DNA of 64,000 bases from WTFV01 sp965203525. GTDB lineage: Bacteria > Acidobacteriota > Vicinamibacteria > Vicinamibacterales > UBA8438. Each line of letters begins with the position of its first letter. Within the stretch, counting starts at the first letter, position 1. Shown one piece after another: positions 20,752 to 29,378 of this stretch. A model generated the notes under the pieces. The model was not told where the DNA came from and searched no databases. It saw only the letters and a program-made list of their open reading frames with translations. Location: NCBI GenBank assembly GCA_965203525.1, contig OZ241898.1:744001-808000 (forward strand). Reading direction: 5' to 3'. The position numbers were made by a program, and so were the translations under genes.

Positions 20752-21855
20752 ATGATCTTCGATTTCGAGGATCGCTACTTCGGCACGCCGACCGTCGAAG
20801 CGGCGATGTCGTGGCGCGAGCAGGTCCTGCTGTCGGTCCTCGCCCACGTGGCGGTGGTGCTGATCGTGCTGTTCCTGCCGCGGCTCGCCTTCGTGCAGGC
20901 CGCCGAGGCGCGCCGGCTGGCGCGGCTTGCCGAGCTCGCGGAGCTGCAGGAGCAGCAGGCGCAGCTCGCGCTGGCCGCGGACCGGAACCGCACGTTCGTC
21001 TACATCGAGCCGCTGGCGGACGTCGAGGCGGACGAGGCCCCGAACCCCGACGCGCCCCTGTCCGACCGCGACCGCATCGCGCAGTCGCCGGCCGTTTCCG
21101 ACGATCCGCTCAACGAGCTGCCGAACGCCGACGGCAACTCGATGCGTTTCGTGGAGAGCGCGGAGCCCGCCGAGGCGCAGGATCCGGATCTGGCGGCGGA
21201 TGCCGGCGAGAACCGGCGCGAGGAGGCGGCCACGTCCGAATCGCGATTCGAGGACGCGGCCGGCGACGTGCGCGACGCCGAGACGGCGGACGCATCGCGG
21301 AGCGCGGAGGCGCCGGGGGAGGAGGACGGCCGGTTGCCGGAGGAGCTCGTCGAGCAACTGCTCGCCGACGGAGCGTTGAGGCTGCCCGGCGGCGGCGAGC
21401 CGGATCCGGACGCTTTCGATCCGCTCGCGGACCGGCCGGCCGACGGCCTGCTCGGACGCGCCTTGCGCAACGTCCCGCGCTATGCCCGGCGCCAGACCTT
21501 CAACAACCAGCGGGGCCGGGTGGACCGCCAAGCGCCGCACATCCAGTTCGACTCCAAGGGGGCCGACTTCGGTCCGTGGCTGCGCCGGTTCGTCGCGCAG
21601 GTGTACCGGAACTGGTTCATGCCGTACGCCATCATGTCGATGCACGGCAACGTCGTGCTGACGTTCAACGTGCACCGCGACGGGTCGATCACCGACCTGG
21701 ACGTCATGAAGCCGTCCCGGGTCCGAGCCTTCACCAATTCCGCGTTCAACGCGATATCCACGTCGAATCCGACCTACCCGCTGCCGGACGACTACCCGGA
21801 CGACACCTGCTTCTTCACCGTGACCTTCTACTTCAACGAGACTCCGCCGGCCTGA
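20752..21855 (+). CDS. TonB-family protein (energy-transducer-like C-terminal domain)
   Basis: A 367-residue protein with one N-terminal membrane helix (VLLSVLAHVAVVLIVLFLP, residues ~25-45), an acidic, Ala/Asp/Glu-rich periplasmic linker (residues ~60-240), and a C-terminal TonB-like domain (WLRRFVAQVYRNWFMP, then GNVVLTFNVHRDGSITDLDV). TonB proteins couple the proton gradient to outer-membrane receptors. No exbBD genes or receptor lie nearby, so the partner is unknown, and a TolA-like role is also possible. It starts a new transcription unit behind a TATAAT box. Confidence 0.82.
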   Translation: MIFDFEDRYFGTPTVEAAMSWREQVLLSVLAHVAVVLIVLFLPRLAFVQAAEARRLARLAELAELQEQQAQLALAADRNRTFVYIEPLADVEADEAPNPDAPLSDRDRIAQSPAVSDDPLNELPNADGNSMRFVESAEPAEAQDPDLAADAGENRREEAATSESRFEDAAGDVRDAETADASRSAEAPGEEDGRLPEELVEQLLADGALRLPGGGEPDPDAFDPLADRPADGLLGRALRNVPRYARRQTFNNQRGRVDRQAPHIQFDSKGADFGPWLRRFVAQVYRNWFMPYAIMSMHGNVVLTFNVHRDGSITDLDVMKPSRVRAFTNSAFNAISTSNPTYPLPDDYPDDTCFFTVTFYFNETPPA

Positions 21856-21880
21856 GCGGCCGCGTCCGGAGCGCACGCGC

Positions 21881-21961
21881 ATGCCCTCGCGCCTGCAGCA
21901 GCTCGGCTGGGTCCTGTTCCTGGCCGGGTTGATCGTCTGGATCCTGCTGCGGTGGTCGTGA
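21881..21961 (+). CDS. 26-residue single-membrane-span peptide ORF
   Basis: A tiny ORF, ATG 21881 to TGA 21959-21961, encodes a peptide beginning MPSRLQQLGW followed by a hydrophobic helix (VLFLAGLIVWILL) and RWS. It lies 25 bases after the TonB-like gene, and its stop overlaps the GTG start of miaA (GTGA), the same coupling used elsewhere here. The composition is that of a real small membrane protein. I know of no named family for it. Confidence 0.5.
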   Translation: MPSRLQQLGWVLFLAGLIVWILLRWS

Positions 21962-22938
21962 GCCCGCCCCGGCGGCCCCGCCTGCTGGCCGTCGTCGGAC
22001 CGACGGCCGCCGGCAAGAGCGTCCTCGCCGTCGAGCTGGCCCTGCGGCTCGGCGGCGAGGTGGTCAGTTGCGACTCCACGGCGGTGTACCGCGGCTTCGA
22101 CGTCGGCACCGACAAGCCGTCGCCGGCCGAGCGCCGCGGCGTGCCGCATCACCTGATCGACGTCGCCGCGCCGACGGAACGGTACGACGCGGCGCGCTAC
22201 GCGCGGGAAGCGGCCGCCGCCGTCCGGCAGGTGACCGCCGCGGGCCGCGTCCCGGTGCTCGCCGGGGGAACCGGCCTGTACTACCGCGCCCTGACCCGCG
22301 GGCTGTGTCCGGCGCCGGCGCGTGACGACCGGCTGCGCGCGCGGCTGCGCCGCGTCGCGGCGCGGCGGGGCGTCGAACGGCTGCACGCCTGGGTGGCGCG
22401 CGTCGATCCGGAGTCGGCGGTCCGGATTGGACCGCGCGACGAGAAGCGGCTCGTGCGGGCCCTGGAGGTCCACCTGCTCACGGGACGCACGCTGACCGCT
22501 CATTTCGCGGACACCCGGCCGCCGCTGGCGGACTACGACGTGCTGCCGTTCGCCCTCCGGCTGCCGGCCGAGGAGACCGCCCGGCGGGTCGCCCGCCGCG
22601 TCGACCGGCAGTTCGAGCGCGGCGTTCTCGACGAGGTCCGCCGGGCGCTCGCGGCCGGGGTGCCCGAGGACGCGCAGCCGTTCCGCGGCCTGGTGTACCG
22701 GCAGGCGCTGGAGCATCTGCAGGGCGTGCGCGGCGAGTCGGCCACGCGCGCGCTCATCGCGCAGGAGAACCGCCGCTACGCGCGGCGCCAGTTGATCTGG
22801 TTCCGAAAAGAACCTAACCTACGGTGGATTCCGCGGCCGGGTGAGCATCCCGACGCGCTGGCCGGGATTCTGGCGGCGCTCGTCGCCCTTCCCGCGCGGC
22901 CGGCGCCTTCCAGTCCACGGCATGTCGACACCGGGTGA
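21958..22938 (+). CDS. miaA: tRNA dimethylallyltransferase MiaA
   Basis: A 326-residue enzyme that adds a dimethylallyl group to A37 of tRNAs reading UNN codons. The P-loop GPTAAGKSVLAVELALRL is at residue ~15, then DSTAVYRGFDVGTDKPS, VPHHLIDV, and GGTGLYYRALTRGL. The C-terminal RRYARRQLIWFRKEP is the usual tRNA-binding end. GTG 21958 overlaps the peptide ORF stop; GTG 21952 is two codons earlier. hfq begins inside its 3' end, the familiar miaA-hfq order. Confidence 0.94.
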   Translation: MSPPRRPRLLAVVGPTAAGKSVLAVELALRLGGEVVSCDSTAVYRGFDVGTDKPSPAERRGVPHHLIDVAAPTERYDAARYAREAAAAVRQVTAAGRVPVLAGGTGLYYRALTRGLCPAPARDDRLRARLRRVAARRGVERLHAWVARVDPESAVRIGPRDEKRLVRALEVHLLTGRTLTAHFADTRPPLADYDVLPFALRLPAEETARRVARRVDRQFERGVLDEVRRALAAGVPEDAQPFRGLVYRQALEHLQGVRGESATRALIAQENRRYARRQLIWFRKEPNLRWIPRPGEHPDALAGILAALVALPARPAPSSPRHVDTG

Positions 22939-23155
22939 TCGTCAGTCCGCATCGAACCTGCAGGACGTCTTTCTGAACGGCGCGCGGCGGGAGCGGCTGC
23001 GCGTCACGGTGCGCCTGCTCGACGGCGCCGAGCTCCGCGGACGGATCAAGAACTTCGATCGCTACGCCCTGCTCGTGGAGCACGACGAATCGGACGTGCT
23101 GCTCTTCAAGCACGCCGTGGCCACCATCCGGCCCGCCGGCAGCGCCGGGGAGTGA
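22922..23155 (+). CDS. hfq: RNA chaperone Hfq
   Basis: A 77-residue Sm-like protein that pairs small RNAs with mRNAs. The N-terminal LQDVFLNGARRERLRVTVRL holds the Sm1 region and ELRGRIKNFDRYALLVEH follows. The Sm2 motif is FKHAVATIRP, close to the classic YKHAIST. ATG 22922 overlaps the end of miaA by 17 bases. The protein is short, with almost no C-terminal tail. Its stop overlaps the next start. Confidence 0.93.
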   Translation: MSTPGDRQSASNLQDVFLNGARRERLRVTVRLLDGAELRGRIKNFDRYALLVEHDESDVLLFKHAVATIRPAGSAGE

Positions 23156-24252
23156 TGGCGCGGTCCGCTCCCGGCGATTCCCTGCGCGCGCGGCTCGAGG
23201 CGCGGGAGCGCGCCACGCTCGGTCCGTCCGCCGCGTTCAGCAGCGGCAGCCGGGGGCGGTTGCGCCCCGAGCCGGAGGACCCGATCCGTCCGGCGTTCCA
23301 GCGCGACCGCGACCGCATCGTGCACTCCAAGGCGTTCCGCCGTCTCAAGCACAAGACCCAGGTGTTCCTGGCGCCCACCGGCGATCACTACCGGACCCGG
23401 CTGACGCACACCCTCGAGGTGTCCCAGATCGCCCGCACCATCGCCAAGGTGCTGCGGCTCAACGAGGAGCTGACCGAGGCGATCGCGCTCGGCCACGACC
23501 TCGGGCACGCGCCGTTCGGCCACGCCGGGGAGCGCGTGCTGACCCGCCTGTTCCCCGGCGGCTTCAATCACTACGAGCAGAGCCTGCGGGTGGTCGACGT
23601 CCTGGAGCGGGACGGGGCCGGGCTCAACCTCACCTGGGAGGTTCGCGACGGGATCGGCAAGCATTCCAAGGGCCGCCACGGGGCCCCGGTCGGCGTGGAG
23701 CCCGCCCGCCGCGCCGCGACGCTGGAGGGCCAGGTGGCGCGCGTCGCGGACCTGATCGCCTACGTCAACCACGACATCGACGACGCGGTGCGGGCCGGCA
23801 TCCTGCGGGTCGAGGCGTTGCCGGACGAACCGATCGCCGTTCTCGGCGCGACCTCGTCCGGACGGATCGGCCGCATGGTCGCCGACGTGGTGCGGGAAAC
23901 GCTCGCGCAGGAGGCGGATCCGGAGATAGCGATGAGTCCGCGCGTCCTGCGGGCGACGCTCGATCTGCGGGCGTTCCTGCACGCCGAGGTGTACGAGAAC
24001 GGCGCCGCCGTCGCGGAGCTCGGCAAGGCGTGCGGCATTCTGGAGGGACTCTGGGAAAAGGTGCGGGAGACGCCGGCGCGCTTTCTCGATCCGCGCACCG
24101 TCGAGCGTGACGGGCTCGACGTCGCGGCGAAGGACTTCCTGGCGGGGATGACGGATCGCTTCGCGATCGGGCTGTTCGAGGAGATCTTCGTCCCGCGGCC
24201 GTGGAGCCGGGGCGGCCGGGCGCCCCGGGCGGCAAGGGCGGACGTGATATAG
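23155..24252 (+). CDS. dgt: dGTP triphosphohydrolase-like HD-domain protein
   Basis: A 365-residue HD-domain protein of the deoxyguanosinetriphosphate triphosphohydrolase family, which hydrolyses dNTPs to nucleosides and triphosphate. Metal-binding motifs are visible: RTRLTHTLEVSQIARTIA, then ALGHDLGHAPFGHAGE and the late YVNHDIDDAVRAG. The start region (DRDRIVHSKAFRRLKHKTQV) is typical. ATG 23155 is directly behind the hfq stop; GTG 23152 is one codon earlier. The TAG stop overlaps the -10 box for the next unit. Confidence 0.93.
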   Translation: MARSAPGDSLRARLEARERATLGPSAAFSSGSRGRLRPEPEDPIRPAFQRDRDRIVHSKAFRRLKHKTQVFLAPTGDHYRTRLTHTLEVSQIARTIAKVLRLNEELTEAIALGHDLGHAPFGHAGERVLTRLFPGGFNHYEQSLRVVDVLERDGAGLNLTWEVRDGIGKHSKGRHGAPVGVEPARRAATLEGQVARVADLIAYVNHDIDDAVRAGILRVEALPDEPIAVLGATSSGRIGRMVADVVRETLAQEADPEIAMSPRVLRATLDLRAFLHAEVYENGAAVAELGKACGILEGLWEKVRETPARFLDPRTVERDGLDVAAKDFLAGMTDRFAIGLFEEIFVPRPWSRGGRAPRAARADVI

Positions 24253-24253
24253 T
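24248..24253 (+). promoter_or_regulatory. -10 box for the DUF177-rpmF-fab operon
   Basis: TATAGT overlaps the dGTPase stop codon and lies 15 bases before the ATG at 24269. No clear -35 is seen. A start site near 24260 would give a leader of about nine bases. Confidence 0.5.
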
Positions 24254-24268
24254 GCGGGGTTCGGTCAC

Positions 24269-24844
24269 ATGACGGGAGGCGCGGCCGGGGGGGTGTCGAA
24301 GCGCCTGGATCTGCGCGACGTGCGCGGGCCGGCGCACCTCGTCGAGCGGCTGTTTCCCGCGTCGGCGTTCGGTGCGGAAGAGGCGTTCACGGTCGCGGCC
24401 CCGGTCGAGTTGGCGCTCCGGGTCCGGAAGGACGGCGACAAGTACCATCTGCTGGGACGGCTCGTCACGACGGCGCGGCGCGAATGCTGCCGGTGCCTGG
24501 AGACGTTCGACGCGCCGGTGGCGGTGGACGTCGACGTGCGCTACCTGCCGCACCGGGTCAACGCCGGCGAGGGGGAACACGAGATCTCGGACGAGGATCT
24601 GTCGATCGCATTCTACCGCGACGACGAGATCGACCTCGGGGGTCTCGTGCGCGAGCAGTTGCATCTGGCCGCTCCCATGAAGCCGCTGTGTGACGACGGC
24701 TGCCGCGGCCTGTGTCCGGCGTGCGGGGCCGACCGGAACCGCGAGACGTGCGGGTGCGACACCGCGTGGCGCGACCCGCGCTTCGACGCCCTGCGGCCGC
24801 TCGCGCGCCCGGCGGCCGGCGCCGGGCCGGCGCGAAAGGTTTGA
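24269..24844 (+). CDS. DUF177 (YceD) family protein
   Basis: A 191-residue YceD/DUF177 protein, encoded beside rpmF in many bacteria and linked to 23S rRNA maturation. It has the usual central RRECCRCLETFDAPV, an acidic stretch, and the C-terminal Cys-rich end (CDDGCRGLCPACG, then CGC) that could bind metal. It is followed by rpmF after only six bases, and the pairing supports the call. Confidence 0.9.
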   Translation: MTGGAAGGVSKRLDLRDVRGPAHLVERLFPASAFGAEEAFTVAAPVELALRVRKDGDKYHLLGRLVTTARRECCRCLETFDAPVAVDVDVRYLPHRVNAGEGEHEISDEDLSIAFYRDDEIDLGGLVREQLHLAAPMKPLCDDGCRGLCPACGADRNRETCGCDTAWRDPRFDALRPLARPAAGAGPARKV

Positions 24845-24850
24845 AACGAA

Positions 24851-25033
24851 ATGGCGAATCCGAAGCGGCGGCATTCCAAGGCCCGCACGGCCAAGCGCCG
24901 GGCGCACGACGCGCTCGAGCCCATCGTCCTGAGCGCGTGCCCGCAGTGTCACGAGCTGCGGATTCCGCATCGCGTCTGTCCGCACTGTGGCCATTACAAG
25001 GGACGCCAGGTCAAGGCGGTCAAGGAGGCGTAG
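24851..25033 (+). CDS. rpmF: 50S ribosomal protein L32
   Basis: A 60-residue L32 with the basic N terminus MANPKRRHSKARTAKRR and a zinc ribbon with both cysteine pairs intact (CPQCHE and CPHCGHY). The zinc-binding C+ form is therefore kept. It precedes plsX, the classical rpmF-plsX-fab arrangement. Confidence 0.97.
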   Translation: MANPKRRHSKARTAKRRAHDALEPIVLSACPQCHELRIPHRVCPHCGHYKGRQVKAVKEA

Positions 25034-25101
25034 GCCGCGCCGGCGTTCCGCCCGCCCCGTCGTCCGCGCGGCCTGGCCGGGAGTCGCCGGTGAGCGGCAG
25101 C

Positions 25102-26115
25102 ATGCGCATCGCCGTTGACGCGGCCGGCGGCGACCACGCGCCGCGCAACGTGGTCGCCGGCGCGCTCGTGGCCGCGCGGCACCTTGAATTCGGATTGACG
25201 CTGGTCGGGCCGCGGCGGTCGATCGACGAGGAGCTGTCGCGGCATCCCGAGGCCGGGAAGGTGGATCTGCGCGTCGTCCCGGCGCCGGACGTCGTTGGGA
25301 TGGACGAGGGCCCGGCGGCGTTGCGGCGCAAGCCCCGGGCGTCGGTGCGGGTCGCGGCGGAGACGGTGGCCCGGGGCGACGCGGCGGCGTTCTTCAGCGC
25401 CGGCAACACGGGCGCCACGCTGGTGGCGGCGCACGGCGCGTTCGGCATGCTGCCGGGCGTGGATCGGCCCGCGCTGGCGACCCGGATCCCGACGTTGCGG
25501 CGGGACGCGGTGCTGCTCGACGTCGGGGCGACGGTGGACTGCCGGCCGCGCCATCTCGCGCAGTTCGCGGCGATGGGCGCGGAGTACGCCAGGACGATGC
25601 TGGCGATCGGGACGCCGCGGGTGGGATTGCTTTCCATCGGAGAAGAGTCGACGAAGGGCAACGACCTGACGCGGGACGCGCACCGGCTGCTCGGTCGCGG
25701 CCCGCTCCGTTTCATCGGGAACGTCGAGGCGCGCGACGTGTACTCCGGGGCCGCCGACGTCATCGTGTGCGACGGCTTCACCGGCAACGTGGCGCTGAAG
25801 GTGAGCGAAGGACTGGTCGAGATGTTCGAGGAGCTGCTGCGGGACGAGCTGGGCCGGACGTTCACCACCCAGTTGGGGTACCTGCTGTCGCAGCGCGCGT
25901 TTCGCAGGTTCCGCCGGCGCGTCGACTACTCGGAGTACGGCGGCGCGCCGCTGCTGGGCGTGGGCGGGCTCGCGCTGGTCGGCCACGGGTGGTCGTCGGT
26001 CAAGGCGGTCCGCAACGCGCTCGCGCTGACCTGCCGCCTCGTGCGCGCGGAGTTCGTGAACACCGTCGCCGCGCGTCTGGCGCCGGCCGCGCCGGTGCTG
26101 GAGCGGGCGCAATGA
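25102..26115 (+). CDS. plsX: Phosphate acyltransferase PlsX
   Basis: A 337-residue acyl-ACP:phosphate acyltransferase, which makes acyl phosphate for phospholipid synthesis. Signatures: RIAVDAAGGDHAPRNVV at the N terminus, SAGNTGATLVAA, GLLSIGEESTKGNDL, VCDGFTGNVALKVSEG, and EYGGAPLLGVGG. ATG 25102 begins MRIAVDAAGG; GTG 25090 would add four residues. The 3' end overlaps fabD by 4 bases. Confidence 0.95.
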   Translation: MRIAVDAAGGDHAPRNVVAGALVAARHLEFGLTLVGPRRSIDEELSRHPEAGKVDLRVVPAPDVVGMDEGPAALRRKPRASVRVAAETVARGDAAAFFSAGNTGATLVAAHGAFGMLPGVDRPALATRIPTLRRDAVLLDVGATVDCRPRHLAQFAAMGAEYARTMLAIGTPRVGLLSIGEESTKGNDLTRDAHRLLGRGPLRFIGNVEARDVYSGAADVIVCDGFTGNVALKVSEGLVEMFEELLRDELGRTFTTQLGYLLSQRAFRRFRRRVDYSEYGGAPLLGVGGLALVGHGWSSVKAVRNALALTCRLVRAEFVNTVAARLAPAAPVLERAQ

Positions 26116-27059
26116 TCGCGTTCGTGTTCCCGGGCCAGGGGTCGCAGCGGGTCGGCATGGGGAAGGCGCTGTCCGCGGCGTTTCCCGTCTGCCGGCGGAC
26201 CTTCGAGGAAGCGGACGAGGCGCTCGGGGAACCGATCAGCCGGCTCTGCTTCGACGGCCCCGATGACCGGCTCGCGCTGACGCGCAACACGCAGCCCGCC
26301 GTGCTGGCCGCCGGCGTGGCCGTGGACCGGCTGCTCCGCTCGCGCGGTCATGCGCCGGTCTTCCTGGCCGGGCACAGCCTCGGGGAGTACTCCGCCCACG
26401 TGGCGGCCGGCACGTTCGGGCTGGCCGATGCGTTGCGCACCGTGCGCCGGCGCGGCGTGTACATGCAGGAGGCGGTGCCGGTCGGAGAAGGCGCCATGGC
26501 CGCCGTTCTGGGCCTGCCGGCCGAGCGGGTGGCGCAGGCGTGCGCGGAGGTGGCCGGCGGGCAGGTCGTCAGCGCCGCGAATCTGAACGCGCCCGGGCAG
26601 GTGGCGATAGCCGGCCACGCGGCGGCGGTCGAGCGGGCCGGCGCGCGCGCGAAGGCGCTCGGAGCCCGGCGCGTCCTGCCGCTGCCGGTGAGCGCCCCGT
26701 TCCACTGCGCGTTGATGCGGCCGGCCCGGGAGCGCCTGGCGCCCGAGTTGCGCGCCCTGGTGGCCGCCGATCCCGCCGTGCCGGTCGTGGCCAACGTCGA
26801 CGCGGAACCGAAGCGGACGGGCCCCGACGCGATCGAGGCGCTCGTCCGGCAGGTGAGCGCCCCCGTGCGCTGGGAGGCGGTGGTCCGCCGGCTGGCGGCC
26901 GACGGCGTGACCACGTTCGTCGAAGCGGGGCCGGGCGGCGTCCTGAGCGGTCTGATCCGCAAGATCGACCGGTCGGTCCGCGCCGTGTGCGTCCACGATC
27001 CGGCGAGCCTGGAGACGGCCGAGGCGATGCTGCGCGCCGCGGGGCGGGACGATGGGTGA
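26112..27059 (+). CDS. fabD: Malonyl-CoA:ACP acyltransferase FabD
   Basis: A 315-residue malonyltransferase that loads ACP for fatty acid synthesis. FVFPGQGSQRVGMG opens the protein, the nucleophile motif is GHSLGEYSAHVA, and the second catalytic site is APFHCALM. The GxG-type end VEAGPGGVLSGL is typical. It overlaps plsX (ATGA) and fabG (8 bases). Confidence 0.96.
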   Translation: MIAFVFPGQGSQRVGMGKALSAAFPVCRRTFEEADEALGEPISRLCFDGPDDRLALTRNTQPAVLAAGVAVDRLLRSRGHAPVFLAGHSLGEYSAHVAAGTFGLADALRTVRRRGVYMQEAVPVGEGAMAAVLGLPAERVAQACAEVAGGQVVSAANLNAPGQVAIAGHAAAVERAGARAKALGARRVLPLPVSAPFHCALMRPARERLAPELRALVAADPAVPVVANVDAEPKRTGPDAIEALVRQVSAPVRWEAVVRRLAADGVTTFVEAGPGGVLSGLIRKIDRSVRAVCVHDPASLETAEAMLRAAGRDDG

Positions 27060-27792
27060 GCTGACCGGCCGGGTGGCGATCGTGACCGGCGCGTCGCGCG
27101 GCATCGGCCGGGCGATCGCGTTGCGCCTGGCGGCGGCCGGCGCCCGGGTGGTGGCGGGCGCGCGCGCGGATCACGCGCAGCCGGTCGCGCGCGAGATAGA
27201 GGCCGCGGGGGGCGCCGCGGTCGCGGTGGCGCTGGACGTGACCGAGGCGGAGTCGATAGCCGCCATGACGCGGACCGCGCTCGACCGTTTCGAGCGCATC
27301 GACGTGCTGGTCAACAACGCCGGGATCGTGCGCGACAAGTTGCTGCTGCGGATGAAGCCGGAGGAGTGGGACGCGGTGATCGCGACGAACCTCACGGCGG
27401 CGTTCGCCTGCTGCCGGGCGGTGCTGCGTCCGATGGTGAAGCAGCGGTCGGGGCGGATCGTCAACGTCGGCTCCGTCGTCGGCAGGACGGGCAACCCGGG
27501 GCAGGCCAACTACGCCGCGTCGAAGGCCGGTCTGGAAGGGTTCACCCGGTCGCTGGCGCTGGAGGTGGCCGCGCGGGGGATCACGGCCAACGTCGTCGCG
27601 CCGGGGATGATCGAAACGGACATGACGGCGGCGCTCGACGAGCGCGCCCGGCAGGCGCTGCGCGGGCGGATCCCGGCGGGCCGGCTCGGGACGCCCGGCG
27701 ACGTCGCGGGGGCGGTGTGCTTTCTCGCGTCGGACGAAGCATCGTATATTACAGGGCAGGTCGTGAGCGTCAATGGCGGGATGTACCTGTAG
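27052..27792 (+). CDS. fabG: 3-oxoacyl-ACP reductase FabG
   Basis: A 246-residue short-chain dehydrogenase that reduces 3-oxoacyl-ACP with NADPH. The cofactor motif is TGASRGIG, followed by NNAGIVRD; the catalytic Ser lies near VNVGSVVGRTG and the YxxxK motif is YAASK. It ends in VSVNGGMYL, the normal FabG terminus. It is followed by acpP 12 bases later. Confidence 0.96.
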   Translation: MGELTGRVAIVTGASRGIGRAIALRLAAAGARVVAGARADHAQPVAREIEAAGGAAVAVALDVTEAESIAAMTRTALDRFERIDVLVNNAGIVRDKLLLRMKPEEWDAVIATNLTAAFACCRAVLRPMVKQRSGRIVNVGSVVGRTGNPGQANYAASKAGLEGFTRSLALEVAARGITANVVAPGMIETDMTAALDERARQALRGRIPAGRLGTPGDVAGAVCFLASDEASYITGQVVSVNGGMYL

Positions 27793-27804
27793 GGAGGCTG
27801 GCGA

Positions 27805-28047
27805 ATGGCGGTCGTTGACAAGGTGAAGAGCATCATCGTCGAGCAGTTGGGCGTCGACGAGGAAGAGGTCACGTCGGACGCGTCGTTCGTGGACGACCTC
27901 GGCGCCGATTCGCTCGACACGGTCGAGCTGGTCATGGCGTTCGAAGAGGAGTTCGGCCTCGAGATCCCCGACGGGGACGCCGAGAAGATCACGCGCGTGA
28001 AGGAAGCCGTCGACTACATCGAGTCCCACGCCGGGGACGCGAGCTAG
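27805..28047 (+). CDS. acpP: Acyl carrier protein
   Basis: An 80-residue acidic carrier protein with the phosphopantetheine attachment serine in LGADSLDTVELVMAFEE. It carries growing acyl chains for fatty acid, phospholipid and lipid A synthesis. Length and charge are normal. A GGAGG Shine-Dalgarno sequence sits upstream of ATG 27805. fabF follows. Confidence 0.97.
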   Translation: MAVVDKVKSIIVEQLGVDEEEVTSDASFVDDLGADSLDTVELVMAFEEEFGLEIPDGDAEKITRVKEAVDYIESHAGDAS

Positions 28048-28086
28048 CCGGCGTCCGCCCGTGCGCGATCCCACCAGGAGCATTCG

Positions 28087-29327
28087 TTGCCAAGGCGCGT
28101 TGCAGTCACCGGGGTCGGCCTGGTTTCCTCGCTCGGGATCGGGACCGACGCCAACTGGGAGGCGCTGCTGGCCGGCCGCAGCGGCATCCGGACCATCACC
28201 CGCTTCGACGCGTCGGCCTACGCCTCGCGGATCGCCGGCGAGGTGCCCGGCTTCGACCCGCTGCAGTTTCTCACGAAGAAGGACGTCCGGAAGATGGACG
28301 TCTTCATCCAGTACGCGATGGCCGCATCGGAGTTCGCGCTACAGGACGCCGGGCTGCCGACGAACGGGGGACTGGGCGTCGAGACCGGCGTCTTCATCGC
28401 CTCCGGGATCGGGGGGTTCAGCACCATCGAGCGGGAGCACAAGGCGCTGCTCAACGGCGGTCCGCGCAAGATCTCGCCGTTCTTCATCCCCTCGGCGATC
28501 ATCAACCTCGCGGCCGGACAGGTCTCCATCCGCTTCGGGGCGAAGGGTCCCAACTCGGCGACCTGCACGGCCTGCTCCGCGTCGGCGCACGCCATCGGCG
28601 ACGCCTTCGAGATCATCCGGCGCGGCGACGCCGAGGTGATGGTGGCGGGGGGCTCGGAGGCGGCCATCACCCCCATGGGGGTCGGCGGATTCGCGGCGAT
28701 GCGCGCGCTGTCGACGCGCAACGACGATCCGCGGCGCGCCTGCCGGCCGTTCGACCGGGACCGCGACGGCTTCATCATGGGGAAGGCGCCGGCGTCCTGA
28801 TCCTCGAGGAGCTCGACCGCGCCCGCGCGCGCGGCGCCCGAATCTACTGCGAGCTGGTCGGCTACGGGATGTCGGCCGACGCCCATCACATGACGGCGCC
28901 GTGCGAGGACGGCGCGGGCGCCGTGCGGGTGATGCGCAACGCGATCCGCTCGGCGGGGATCGAGCCGTCCGCCGTGCACTACGTCAACGCCCACGGCACG
29001 TCGACGCCGCACAACGACCGCATCGAGACCCTCGCCATCAAGACCTGCTTCGGCGGCCACGCGTCCTCCCTGGCGATCTCCTCGACCAAGTCGATGACCG
29101 GACACCTGCTCGGCGCGGCCGGCGGCCTCGAGGCGGGCATCACCGCGCTCGCCGTCCGCCACCAGATCGCGCCGCCGACGATCAATCTGGAGCACCCCGA
29201 TCCCGACTGCGACCTCGACTACGTGCCGAACGCGCACCGCGCGCTGCCCATCGACCATGCGCTGTCGAACTCGTTCGGATTCGGCGGCACCAACGCCAGC
29301 CTCCTGTTCAGGCGCTACGACGGCTGA
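28087..29327 (+). pseudogene. fabF: Beta-ketoacyl-ACP synthase II (FabF), broken by a one-base frameshift
   Basis: The condensing enzyme of chain elongation. Frame 1 (TTG 28087, AGGAG upstream) runs through the active-site Cys region TACSASAHAIGDA and stops at 28800 just after DGFIMGKAPAS. The rest continues in another frame from about 28783 with GAGVLILEE, both catalytic His motifs (VNAHGTSTPHND, KSMTGHLLGAAGG) and the end NSFGFGGTNASL. Restoring one G in the run at 28779-28782 gives the family's MGEGAGVL motif and a full protein. FabF is normally needed, so a sequencing or assembly error is as likely as real loss. Confidence 0.9.
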
Positions 29328-29378
29328 TCGGCCCCGGCCGCGCCGCCGGGGGCCGCGGGGAGAAACCAGGAACGCACG

